NCBI RefSeq assembly: GCF_005517195.1
Contig: NZ_CP040244.1
Location: forward strand, 5,908,001 to 5,972,000
DNA length: 64,000 nucleotides
Direction: 5' to 3'
From: Streptomyces vilmorinianum
GTDB taxonomy: Bacteria; Actinomycetota; Actinomycetes; Streptomycetales; Streptomycetaceae
Part shown: piece after piece, positions 53,811-61,383 of the stretch
Position numbering within the stretch: the stretch's first letter is position 1
Layout: every line of letters starts with the position of its first letter
Translations under genes and position numbers: made by a program
The notes under the pieces: model-generated
What the model was told of the DNA's origin: nothing
The model's database searches: none
What the model saw: only the letters and a program-made list of their open reading frames with translations

Positions 53811-54389
53811 TCGGGAAGCGTACGTCCCGTTCGCTCCACGGCCTCGCGGGTGGCGACGGTGACCGGGTGACCAGGGCCGAGGACGCGGGTGCGGGCGTCC
53901 AGGACTGCGGTGAGCTCGGCGTGCGCGGCGGCCGGGTCGAGGACGAGGAGCCAGGGACCGGCGAGGGCGGCGAGCCGTTCCCAGAGCAGGTCGGCGGTCT
54001 GACCGGTGGCGAGCTCCTCCTCGCCGAGCCCGACGCGGCGGGCGACCGCCCGCAGGCCGCCCGCCAGCCGTGCGCCGTCCTGGGCGGCCACCCACCACAC
54101 GGGCGCGCCCTCGGCGGCGAAGGAGCCCGCCAGCTCCAGGGCGAGGCTGGTCTTGCCGACGCCCCCGAGCCCGTACAGCACCTGTGTGCCGGTGGCCGCC
54201 CGCAGCCGGGCGAGCAGCTCGTCGCGGCCGCGCAGCGGGGTGCCCCGCCGCCGCCAGGGCGGAGCGACGGTCACCTCGTCGGGTGCCGGCGGGGCCTGGT
54301 GGACGACGAGGTGCTCGATGTGTCCGGCCTGGACGACGGTCCCCTGCGTACCGCCGGTGATCGAATTGCGCCCCGCCCCCGTCGTCGGC
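53807..54389 (-). pseudogene. Collapsed STAND/NB-ARC-TPR gene
   Basis: Homology-like coding starts near 54385 without any start codon: NSITGGTQGTVVQAGHIEHL, then VVHQAPPAPDEV. It continues through a GTG at 54274 (VAPPWRRRGTPLRGRDELLA) to Walker A YGLGGVGKTSLALELA and Walker B GPWLLVLD. Immediately after Walker B the sequence jumps to AHAELTAVLDARTRVLGPGH, then PVTVATREAVERTG, which is the last TPR repeat of such proteins. Hundreds of residues between NTPase and final TPR are thus missing in frame, and the 5' end is cut by the SDR gene. A 155-residue product from GTG 54274 is still possible. Its TGA overlaps the MetE-like start. Confidence 0.7.
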
Positions 54390-55079
54390 TCAGCGCCCCG
54401 GACGGACCGTCAGGTCGTTGATCTCCGCGTCGCGCGGCAGGTCGATGGCGGTGAGGATCGCCGTCGCGACCGACTCGGGGTCGATCCACCTCGACGGGTC
54501 GTACTCCTTGCCCTCCTGCGCGTGCACCTTGGCCTGCATCGGGCTGGCGGTCCTGCCCGGGTAGACCGAGGTGACCCGCACGCCGTTGGCGTGCTCCTCG
54601 TGGCGCAGGGAGTCGGCGAGCGCCTTCAGCCCGTGCTTGGAGGCGGCGTAGGCGCTCCACTCGGCGTGGGCGTTGAGCCCGGCGCCGGAGTTCACGAAGA
54701 CGACGTGGCCCTGGGTGACCCGCAGTTGGGGCAGGAAGTGCCGGGTCAGCTCGGCGGGGGAGACGAGGTTGACGTTGAGCTGGTGGTGCCAGGTCTTGGG
54801 CGTCAGCTCCCCGACCGGCCCGAGGTCGACGACGCCCGCGATGTGCAGGAGGGTGTCGACCCGCTCGGGCAGACTCTGGTGAGAGAACGCCCAGGAGAGC
54901 CGATCGGGGTCGGCGAGGTCCCCGACGAGCGTCCGCGCGCCGGGGAACTCGGCCGCGAGCTCCTTGGCCCGGCCGGCGTCGCGCGCGTGCAGCACGAGCT
55001 CGTCCCCGCGCGCGTGAAGGCGCCGCGCGACGGCCGCGCCGATGCCGGAACCGGCTCCGGTGATCACATGAGTAGCCAT
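54390..55079 (-). CDS. SDR-family oxidoreductase
   Basis: 229 residues from the ATG at 55079. The classical short-chain dehydrogenase marks are HVITGAGSGIGAAVARRL (TGxxxGxG), LLHIAGVVD (NAG-like), VFVNSGAG with the catalytic Ser and WSAYAASKHGLKALADSL with Tyr and Lys. Arg residues after the first strand (ARDAGRAKELA) suggest NADPH. The substrate is unknown. Its end abuts the decayed STAND gene. Confidence 0.9.
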   Translation of the reverse strand: MATHVITGAGSGIGAAVARRLHARGDELVLHARDAGRAKELAAEFPGARTLVGDLADPDRLSWAFSHQSLPERVDTLLHIAGVVDLGPVGELTPKTWHHQLNVNLVSPAELTRHFLPQLRVTQGHVVFVNSGAGLNAHAEWSAYAASKHGLKALADSLRHEEHANGVRVTSVYPGRTASPMQAKVHAQEGKEYDPSRWIDPESVATAILTAIDLPRDAEINDLTVRPGR

Positions 55080-55095
55080 GGGCCCCATGCTCGCA

Positions 55096-55405
55096 TCACC
55101 GGGTGCGCCCGGACTCCTCCAGGTACGCGAGCGCCGTCACGCCGTCCTCCGCGAAGAAGACGAGGTCCGTGAGCGGCAGCGGCAGCGGCAGCGGCAGCGG
55201 CAGGAAACCCTCCCGCTCCATGCGGCGGAACTGGGCCTTCAGGCCGTCGTAGAACCCGGCCGTGTTCAGCAGCACCACCGGCTTGGTGTGCTTGCCGTGC
55301 TTTCTCAGCTCCAGGACCTCGGTGGCCTCGTCGAGGGTGCCGGTGCCGCCGACCATGACCACGATCGCGTCGGACCGGTCGAGGAGCAGCGCCTTCCCGG
55401 GTGTG
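55096..55405 (-). pseudogene. LOG-family (TIGR00730) gene lacking its N-terminal half
   Basis: The frame reads GKALLLDRSDAIVVMVGGTG, then TLDEATEVLELRKHGKHT, PVVLLNTAGFYDGLKAQF and LTDLVFFAEDGVTALAYLEE, the C-terminal half of LOG-type (LONELY GUY, lysine-decarboxylase-like) phosphoribohydrolases. The first half (about 90-100 residues, with the start and substrate residues) is absent: upstream of about 55405 the similarity stops abruptly. An internal ATG at 55362 could start an 88-residue product, but this would lack the active site. A hexanucleotide repeat expansion lies inside (55171-55203). Confidence 0.7.
55171..55203. repeat. GGCAGC hexanucleotide expansion in the LOG remnant
   Basis: About five copies of GGCAGC encode LPLPLPLPLPL where relatives have LPLPL. 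The unit length keeps the frame. Confidence 0.8.
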
Positions 55406-55511
55406 GCCGGCCTTGGGCTCCACCGTAGGTGGTGCCGTCGACAGCCGAGATTTTCGGGGAAATCCCGCCGGACACCGATGAGTTCCGGGAACGGCTCCGG
55501 TCGTAACCGCC

Positions 55512-56270
55512 ATGGACGAGCTGAACAGCACGCTGAGCAGGAGCCGGGGGCGGGTCACGTCCGGGGACGGTACGCGGATCGCGTACGAGCGGTGCGGTGA
55601 GGGCGAGCCCGTGATCGTGGTGAGCGGGGCCCTGTGCACCGGGGCGGCCGAGCGGCCGCTGGCCGCGCTCCTCGCGCCGCGGTTCTCGGTCGTCACCTAC
55701 GACCGGCGGGGTCGCGGCGGGAGCGGCGACACCCGCCCGTACACCGTGGAGCGGGAGATCGACGACCTCGCTGCCCTCATCGACGAGATGGGCGGGCACG
55801 TGTCCGTGCACGGCATGTCGTCGGGCGGGGCGCTGGCGCTGGCCGCGACGGAGGCCGGGCTGCCGATCCGGCAGCTGTCGGTCTACGAGCCGCCGTACTC
55901 CTCGGAGGCGGGGGCGGGGTCGGGGGCGCCGTCGGGGTCGGGGGCGCGGGATGCCTTCGCCGCCCTGGAGCTGTTCCTCTCCGAGACCGCGGTGCAGGTG
56001 CCCCCGCAGCTGGAGGCCGTGGCGCACACGCTCGCGTACGACCACGCCGTCCTGGGCGACGGGACCGTGCCGGCCGCGCGGCTCGGGCGGATCCACGCGC
56101 GCGTGCTCGTGGTCGACGGCGGCGCGAGCCCCGCCCGTACGCGCCGCGCGGCCCTGGCGGTCTCCGCGGCGCTCCCCCGTGGCCGGCACCGCACGCTGAC
56201 CGGTCAGACGCACATGGTGGCGCCGCACGTGCTCGCGCCGGTGCTCGAGGACTTCTACCTGGAGGAGTGA
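55512..56270 (+). CDS. Alpha/beta hydrolase
   Basis: 252 residues. The strand-turn motif is VTYDRRGRGGSGDTRPYTVE. The nucleophile elbow is VHGMSSGGALALAA (Ser). A short, Gly/Ser/Ala-rich cap (SSEAGAGSGAPSGSG) stands where relatives have a longer helical cap. The acid is probably the Asp in VLVVDGGASP, with the catalytic His in TLTGQTHMVAPHVL. The substrate is unknown. It is divergent from the LOG remnant and converges on mnmA. Confidence 0.85.
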   Translation: MDELNSTLSRSRGRVTSGDGTRIAYERCGEGEPVIVVSGALCTGAAERPLAALLAPRFSVVTYDRRGRGGSGDTRPYTVEREIDDLAALIDEMGGHVSVHGMSSGGALALAATEAGLPIRQLSVYEPPYSSEAGAGSGAPSGSGARDAFAALELFLSETAVQVPPQLEAVAHTLAYDHAVLGDGTVPAARLGRIHARVLVVDGGASPARTRRAALAVSAALPRGRHRTLTGQTHMVAPHVLAPVLEDFYLEE

Positions 56271-56280
56271 GGCGTACGGG

Positions 56281-57411
56281 TCAGAGCGTCGCCGCGGCCG
56301 CGCTCCGTACCGTCGTCGCGATCGTCGCCGAGCCCACCACGCGCGTGCCGTCGTACAGCACGATCGCCTGGCCGGGGGCCACGCCCCGGACGGGCTCGTC
56401 GAAGGAGACCTTCAGCTCGTCGCCCTCCAGGGCTGCCGTCACCTCGGTCTCGCCGCCGTGGGCGCGCAGCTGGGCGGTGTAGCGGCCGGAGCCCTCCGGG
56501 GCCGTGCCGCACCAGCGGGGCTTGATCGCGGTCAGGGCGGTGACGTCGAGGGCCTCGACGGGGCCGACCGTGACCGTGTTGTTGACCGGCGAGATGTCCA
56601 GGACGTAGCGCGGCTTGCCGTCCGGCGCGGGGTGGCCGATCCGCAGGCCCTTGCGCTGGCCGATGGTGAAGCCGTACGCGCCCTCGTGGGTGCCGACCTT
56701 CGTCCCCGACTCGTCGACGATGTCGCCCTCCGCCCGGCCGAGGCGGTTGGCGAGGAAGCCCTGGGTGTCGCCGTCGGCGATGAAGCAGATGTCGTGGCTG
56801 TCGGGCTTCTTCGCGACCGCGAGCCCGCGCCGCTCCGCCTCCGCGCGGATCTCGTCCTTGGTGGTGAGGGTGTCGCCCAGCGGGAACATCGCGTGGGCGA
56901 GCTGTCGCTCGTCCAGGACACCGAGGACGTACGACTGGTCCTTGGCCATGTCGGACGCCCGGTGCAGCTCGCGCGAGCCGTCCTCGTTCAGGACGACCGT
57001 GGCGTAGTGGCCGGTGCAGACCGCGTCGAAGCCGAGCGCGAGCGCCTTGTCGAGCAGCGCCGCGAACTTGATCTTCTCGTTGCAGCGCAGGCACGGGTTG
57101 GGCGTGCGGCCCGCCTCGTACTCCGCGACGAAGTCCTCGACGACGTCCTCGCGGAAGCGCTCGGCGAGGTCCCAGACGTAGAAGGGGATGCCGATGACGT
57201 CCGCCGCCCGCCGGGCGTCGCGGGAGTCCTCGATCGTGCAGCAGCCGCGCGCGCCGGTACGGAAGGACTGCGGGTTCGCGGAGAGCGCCAGGTGCACCCC
57301 GGTGACGTCGTGCCCGGCTTCGGCGGCGCGGGCGGCGGCGACGGCGGAGTCCACACCGCCGGACATGGCGGCGAGGACACGGAGGCGGCGCTGGGGCGGA
57401 GTCTTAGTCAT
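56281..57411 (-). CDS. mnmA: tRNA-specific 2-thiouridylase
   Basis: 376 residues. MnmA thiolates U34 of tRNAs for Lys, Glu and Gln, using sulfur relayed from cysteine desulfurase. The PP-loop is VLAAMSGGVDSAVAAARA. The two catalytic cysteines are in TPNPCLRCNEKIKF and DSHDICFIADGDTQG. The tRNA-binding C-terminal domain ends KVSFDEPVRGVAPGQAIVLY. A cysteine desulfurase gene lies 0.7 kb upstream on the same strand, with the amidase between them on the other strand. Confidence 0.96.
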   Translation of the reverse strand: MTKTPPQRRLRVLAAMSGGVDSAVAAARAAEAGHDVTGVHLALSANPQSFRTGARGCCTIEDSRDARRAADVIGIPFYVWDLAERFREDVVEDFVAEYEAGRTPNPCLRCNEKIKFAALLDKALALGFDAVCTGHYATVVLNEDGSRELHRASDMAKDQSYVLGVLDERQLAHAMFPLGDTLTTKDEIRAEAERRGLAVAKKPDSHDICFIADGDTQGFLANRLGRAEGDIVDESGTKVGTHEGAYGFTIGQRKGLRIGHPAPDGKPRYVLDISPVNNTVTVGPVEALDVTALTAIKPRWCGTAPEGSGRYTAQLRAHGGETEVTAALEGDELKVSFDEPVRGVAPGQAIVLYDGTRVVGSATIATTVRSAAAATL

Positions 57412-57454
57412 AGCCCTACCAGGGTACGGGGCCGCGGGAACCGTGGTCGTGCCC

Positions 57455-57472
57455 GTGAGCGTTCACGCTCAC
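57455..57472. promoter_or_regulatory. Palindrome immediately before the amidase start
   Basis: GTGAGCGT and ACGCTCAC are separated by two bases and end at the base before the ATG at 57473. It could be an operator or a hairpin hiding the start; the first GTG in it is also a possible start codon. Confidence 0.4.
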
Positions 57473-58123
57473 ATGGGGAGTGAGAAGAAGCGGGGGGTGG
57501 GCCGTCGTGCGGTGCTGCTCGGCGGTGGGGCGGCCCTCCTTGGCACGGCGGCGCTGGCCAAGGACGAGCTGGCGCGTGCCTGGTGGCGGCTGCCGGGGAT
57601 GGAGAAGAAGCGGGTCGAGGGCGAGCTCGACCACAAGAGCGCCCAGTGGACGGCGGCGGCCCGGGCGAACTGGCGGCGGGCCGACCGGCCGGACGACTAC
57701 ACGATCGACCGGGTGGTGATCCATGTCGTCCAGGGCAGCTACGCGACCGCGCTGAAGGTCTTCAAGAACCCGGGGCACGGCGCCGCCACGCACTACGTCG
57801 TCCGCGAGGACGGCCATGTCGCGCAGATGATCCGCGAGCTCGACGTGGCGTTCCACGCCGGGAACCGGGACATGAACGAGCGGAGCATCGGCATCGAGCA
57901 CGAGGGCTTCGTCGACCGGCCGCAGGACTTCACGGCGGCGATGTACGCGTCGTCGGCGCGGCTGACCGCCGGGATATGCGCCCGGTACGGCATCCCGGTC
58001 GACCGGGAGCACATCATCGGGCACGTGGAGGTGCCCGGGACCGACCACACCGACCCCGGGCCGCACTGGGACTGGGACCGCTACATGAAGCTCGTACGGG
58101 AGGCCTCGAAGGCCCTCACGTGA
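57473..58123 (+). CDS. Tat-exported N-acetylmuramoyl-L-alanine amidase (Amidase_2)
   Basis: 216 residues from the ATG at 57473; GTG 57455 is in frame too. A Tat signal follows (GRRAVLLGGGAALLGTAALA). The amidase_2/PGRP domain has RVVIHVVQGSYATALKVF (first zinc His), ATHYVVREDGHVAQMI, AFHAGNRDMNERSIGIEHEG and the C-terminal IGHVEVPGTDHTDPGPHW, with the remaining zinc His and the catalytic Asp/His. It cleaves the amide between muramic acid and L-Ala in peptidoglycan, outside the membrane. It converges on the cysteine desulfurase gene, with a direct repeat covering both stops. Confidence 0.9.
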   Translation: MGSEKKRGVGRRAVLLGGGAALLGTAALAKDELARAWWRLPGMEKKRVEGELDHKSAQWTAAARANWRRADRPDDYTIDRVVIHVVQGSYATALKVFKNPGHGAATHYVVREDGHVAQMIRELDVAFHAGNRDMNERSIGIEHEGFVDRPQDFTAAMYASSARLTAGICARYGIPVDREHIIGHVEVPGTDHTDPGPHWDWDRYMKLVREASKALT

Positions 58124-58144
58124 GGCCTGCGCTCACGTGAGGCC
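58115..58144. repeat. Direct repeat of palindrome CTCACGTGAGGCC at two convergent stops
   Basis: CTCACGTGAGGCC occurs twice with a 4-base gap. The first copy contains the TGA of the amidase gene and the second contains the TGA (on the minus strand) of the cysteine desulfurase gene. Confidence 0.8.
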
Positions 58145-59296
58145 GGCGGTCCGGGCCCGCTCGACGGCCGGGCCGATCGCGGCGGCGACCTCGGCGACGT
58201 CCTCCTTGGTGGAGGTGTGGCCGAGGGTGAAGCGCAGGGTGCCGCGGGCGAGGTTCGGGTCGGTGCCGGTGGCGAGCAGGACGTGGCTGGGCTGGGCGAC
58301 GCCGGCCGTGCAGGCGGAGCCGGTGGAGCACTGGATGCCCTGGGCGTCGAGCAGCAGGAGCAGGGAGTCGCCCTCGCAGCCGGGGAAGGTGAAGTGGGCG
58401 TTGGCGGGGAGTCGGTCGACGGGGTCGCCGCCGAGGAGCGCGTCGGGGACGGCGGCCCGGACGGCCGCGACCAGCTCGTCGCGCAGGGCGCCGATCTCGC
58501 GGGCGAAGTCCTCGCGCCGCTCGGCGGCGAGCTGTCCGGCGACGGCGAACGCGGCGATCGCGGGCACGTCCAGGGTGCCGGAGCGGACATGGCGCTCCTG
58601 GCCGCCGCCGTGGAGGACGGGCACGGGGGTGTACTCGCGGCCCAGGAGCAGGGCGCCGATGCCGTAGGGGCCGCCGATCTTGTGGCCGGAGACGGTCATG
58701 GCGGCGAGTCCCGAGGCGGCGAAGTCGACCGGAATCTGACCGAAGGCCTGGACGGCGTCGGCGTGCAGGGGGACGTCGAACTGGGCGGCGGCGTCGGCGA
58801 GTTCGCGTACCGGCATGATCGTGCCGATCTCGTTGTTCGCCCACATGACGGTGGCGAGCGCGACGGAGTCGGGGTCGCGGACGATGGCTTCGATCAGGTC
58901 GTCGGGGTCGACGCGGCCGTACCGGTCGACGGGCAGGTACTCGACGGTGGCGCCCTCGTGCGTGGCGAGCCAGTCCACGGCGTCGAGCACGGCGTGGTGT
59001 TCGACGGGGCTGGCGAGGACGCGGGTGCGCCGGGGGTCGGCGTCACGTCGGGCCCAGTACAGGCCCTTGACGGCGAGGTTGTCGGCCTCGGTGCCGCCGG
59101 AGGTGAAGACGACCTCGCTGGGCCGGGCGCCCAGGGCGGCGGCGAGGGTCTCGCGCGCCTCCTCGACGGTCCGCCGGGCGCGCCGCCCGGCCGCGTGCAG
59201 GGAGGAGGCGTTGCCGGTGACGGCGAGCTGGGCGGTCATCGCCTCGATCGCCTCGGGCAGCATGGGCGTGGTGGCGGCGTGGTCGAGGTAAGCCAT
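58133..59296 (-). CDS. Cysteine desulfurase (NifS/IscS-like)
   Basis: 387 residues beginning MAYLDHAATTPMLPEAIEAM. This PLP enzyme releases sulfur from cysteine as an enzyme persulfide. The PLP Lys is in TVSGHKIGGPYGIGALLL. The catalytic Cys is in QGIQCSTGSACTAGVAQP, and HADAVQAFGQ and EHHAVLDAVDWL hold PLP-contacting residues. The likely role is sulfur supply for MnmA-dependent tRNA thiolation, since mnmA is the next gene on this strand, and possibly Fe-S clusters. A TAGAAT box lies 9 bases before the ATG, so the mRNA is probably leaderless or nearly so. Confidence 0.94.
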   Translation of the reverse strand: MAYLDHAATTPMLPEAIEAMTAQLAVTGNASSLHAAGRRARRTVEEARETLAAALGARPSEVVFTSGGTEADNLAVKGLYWARRDADPRRTRVLASPVEHHAVLDAVDWLATHEGATVEYLPVDRYGRVDPDDLIEAIVRDPDSVALATVMWANNEIGTIMPVRELADAAAQFDVPLHADAVQAFGQIPVDFAASGLAAMTVSGHKIGGPYGIGALLLGREYTPVPVLHGGGQERHVRSGTLDVPAIAAFAVAGQLAAERREDFAREIGALRDELVAAVRAAVPDALLGGDPVDRLPANAHFTFPGCEGDSLLLLLDAQGIQCSTGSACTAGVAQPSHVLLATGTDPNLARGTLRFTLGHTSTKEDVAEVAAAIGPAVERARTAGLT

Positions 59297-59305
59297 GGTG
59301 CCTTG

Positions 59306-59311
59306 ATTCTA
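59306..59311 (-). promoter_or_regulatory. -10 box of the cysteine desulfurase gene
   Basis: The minus strand reads TAGAAT 9 bases before the ATG, a good match to TANNNT. No clear -35 box is seen. Confidence 0.5.
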
Positions 59312-59468
59312 CGAGGCGGGTCCCGCGCCTCGGGCCCCTGGCCGGTTTACGCCACTGGTGGCGGGGCCTGGAGCGGGCGGACCGGTGCGCGCGGCGCGGC
59401 TGCCGGGCCCGGTGCACCCGGCCGGCGCGGAAGGGCCGGGGCGCAGGCGCCGGGGATGCGGCGGCTCG

Positions 59469-59678
59469 TCAGTTCGGCGGCGGGCCGGTGGGGTTCGGGG
59501 GCGGCATGACCTTGCGGAGGGCGGATCCGAGGGCCCGGTCGAGGCGGCGCTCGGCGTGCGCGGGTACGCCGGATGCCGAGAGCGCCTCGACGTCCCGGTG
59601 GATGGTGTGTGCGGGGACTTCGAGGCGCTCGCGCGTTCGGAGGAGCAGCGGGATCGTGAGGAGCCGGCCGGACGTCAC
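59469..59678 (-). pseudogene. Remnant of a WYL/YafY-type regulator
   Basis: The 69-residue frame starts MTSGRLLTIPLLLRTRERLE and then reads TIHRDVEALSASGVPAHAER, the beginning and the recognition part of the HTH_11 domain of WYL regulators. About 10-15 residues that normally separate these parts are missing, and the WYL sensor domain is absent. The last residues (LDRALGSALRKVMPPP) resemble a later part of such proteins. This looks like a gene collapsed by deletions. It ends 13 bases before the end of the thioesterase gene, i.e. just downstream of it. Confidence 0.6.
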
Positions 59679-59691
59679 CGGCCGGAGGTCG

Positions 59692-60564
59692 CTAGCCGCG
59701 GGGGGCGCGGGCCAGCTGGCGGGACTGGGCGACGAGGCGGTCCGCGCTGTCCCAGACCTCGGCGTCCTCCTCCAGGAAGCCGCCGGCGAGGTTGCGGGTG
59801 GTGATGGAGACCCGCAGCGGGCCGGGCGCCGGGCGGCAGCGGATGTGGGTGGTGAGCTCGACGGTCGGGGTCCAGCCCTTGAGGCCGAGCTCGAAGGAGG
59901 TCGGCGGGAGGGCGTCGACGGTCAGGAGCAGCGAGAGCGCGTCGGGCTCGCGGCCGTCGGCGAGGCCGAACCAGGCGCGCATCTCGCCCTTGCCGGAGGG
60001 CGCGCCGATCGCCCAGCCGACGGTGGCCGGGTCGAGCTTGAGGTCGAGCCGCTCGGTGATGGCGGAGGAGCCGGGGATCGGGGGGCGAGGGCCGTCCGAG
60101 GCGCCGAAGCAGTGCTCGATGGGCGCGAACGCCGGGGGCGCCGCGGTGGTGCGCACGTCGTCGGGGAGCTCGTCGAGGTCGCCGTACGAGGCGAGGACGC
60201 GGATGCGCTCGACCTCGGTGCCGTCCTCGGCGTACTGGAAGAGGGACGCCTGGCCGGTGGAGAGGGTGCGGCCGGTGCGGACGGTCTCGGTCCGGATGAC
60301 GGCGGGGCCGGGCACGGACGGCGTCAGGTAGTGCGCCGAGATCGTGAACGGGTCAGGGTGCGGCAGGTGGTCGCCGAGAGCACGGCCGAGGAGGGCGAGG
60401 AGATAGCCGCCGTTGACGGCGCTGATGATCGTCCAGCCGGCGGAGAGGTGGGCGTCGTAGACGCCGGGGGCGCGGAGGGTGACGGCGGTGTCGCGGTCGA
60501 ACTCGCTCGTCTCCGCAGTCGTCTCCGCGGTCGTCGCCGCGGTCGTCTCGGTGCTCGTGCTCAT
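59692..60564 (-). CDS. Acyl-CoA thioesterase family protein (double hotdog)
   Basis: 290 residues. A Thr/Ala-rich N-terminal tract (TETTAATTAETTAETS) precedes two hotdog domains. The first has WTIISAVNGGYLLALLGRAL, SAHYLTPSVPGPAVIRTETV and RTGRTLSTGQASLFQ; the second has ELGLKGWTPTVELTTHIR and GPLRVSITTRNLAGGFLEED. This matches TesB-like/4HBT_3 acyl-CoA thioesterases of actinobacteria; the chain length acted on is unknown. It lies 26 bases downstream of the TRIC gene on the same strand, a likely operon. Confidence 0.85.
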   Translation of the reverse strand: MSTSTETTAATTAETTAETSEFDRDTAVTLRAPGVYDAHLSAGWTIISAVNGGYLLALLGRALGDHLPHPDPFTISAHYLTPSVPGPAVIRTETVRTGRTLSTGQASLFQYAEDGTEVERIRVLASYGDLDELPDDVRTTAAPPAFAPIEHCFGASDGPRPPIPGSSAITERLDLKLDPATVGWAIGAPSGKGEMRAWFGLADGREPDALSLLLTVDALPPTSFELGLKGWTPTVELTTHIRCRPAPGPLRVSITTRNLAGGFLEEDAEVWDSADRLVAQSRQLARAPRG

Positions 60565-60590
60565 GAGAACGACGGTACAGCAGGCAAATA

Positions 60591-61265
60591 CTAAGCGGTA
60601 GCTTTTTCGGGCTCCTCCTGCGCGGAGGAACGCCGGTTCCAGGCGCGCGGCGCGCGCCAGTGGTAGCGCATCGCGAGCAGGCGCAGGGCGAAGGCCGTGA
60701 CGACGGCGGCGCCGCTGGTGTACGCGTTGAGGACGTCGAAGCGGATGAAGAGGACGACCATGGTGGCGCCGACGATGGCGGGCACGGCGTAGAGGTCCCG
60801 GTCCCAGCGGAGGAGGGAGGGCACCTCGTTGGCGAGGACGTCACGCAGGACACCGCCACCGACGGCGGTCGCGAGACCGAGCACGGCGGAGAAGGTGAGG
60901 CCGAGGCCGTACTCGTACGCCTTCGTGGTGCCGGTGACGCAGAAGAGACCGAGGCCGGCGGCGTCGAAGACGTTGACGGCGGTCTGGGTGCGCTCGACCT
61001 CGGGGTGGAGGAAGAAGACGAGGGCGGTGGCGACGAGCGGCATGAGGAAGTAGCCGAGATCGGTGAAGGCGGCCGGGGGGACGGCGCCGATGATCAGGTC
61101 GCGGAAGAGCCCGCCGCCGAGGGCGGTGACCTCGGCGAGGACGGCGATGCCGAAGACGTCGAAGTTCTTGCGGACGGCGAGCAGGGCGCCGGAGATGGCG
61201 AAGACGAAGATCCCGACGAGGTCGAGGGTGTGTTGAACGGAGGGGGTGAACAAATCATTGAGCAC
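60591..61265 (-). CDS. TRIC-family cation channel protein (UPF0126/YadS-like)
   Basis: 224 residues from the GTG at 61265. Seven hydrophobic segments form two homologous three-helix repeats plus one helix. Each repeat carries the glycine-rich motif (TALGGGLFRDLIIG and TAVGGGVLRDVLAN). Prokaryotic TRIC proteins form trimeric potassium-permeable channels. No ribosome site is visible, and CACAAT about 8-13 bases before the GTG may be a -10 box for a leaderless mRNA. The C-terminal tail is basic then acidic (RAWNRRSSAQEEPEKATA). Confidence 0.9.
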   Translation of the reverse strand: MLNDLFTPSVQHTLDLVGIFVFAISGALLAVRKNFDVFGIAVLAEVTALGGGLFRDLIIGAVPPAAFTDLGYFLMPLVATALVFFLHPEVERTQTAVNVFDAAGLGLFCVTGTTKAYEYGLGLTFSAVLGLATAVGGGVLRDVLANEVPSLLRWDRDLYAVPAIVGATMVVLFIRFDVLNAYTSGAAVVTAFALRLLAMRYHWRAPRAWNRRSSAQEEPEKATA

Positions 61266-61383
61266 CGCCCAATTGTGCCGGTTCCTCGCGGGGCGGTCGG
61301 CCAGGCATGGGGGCTCCCCCGGGGACGCGGGCACACACGGCGAGGCCCCCGCAGCCAGGGGGGCTGCGGGGGCCTCGGTGAAG

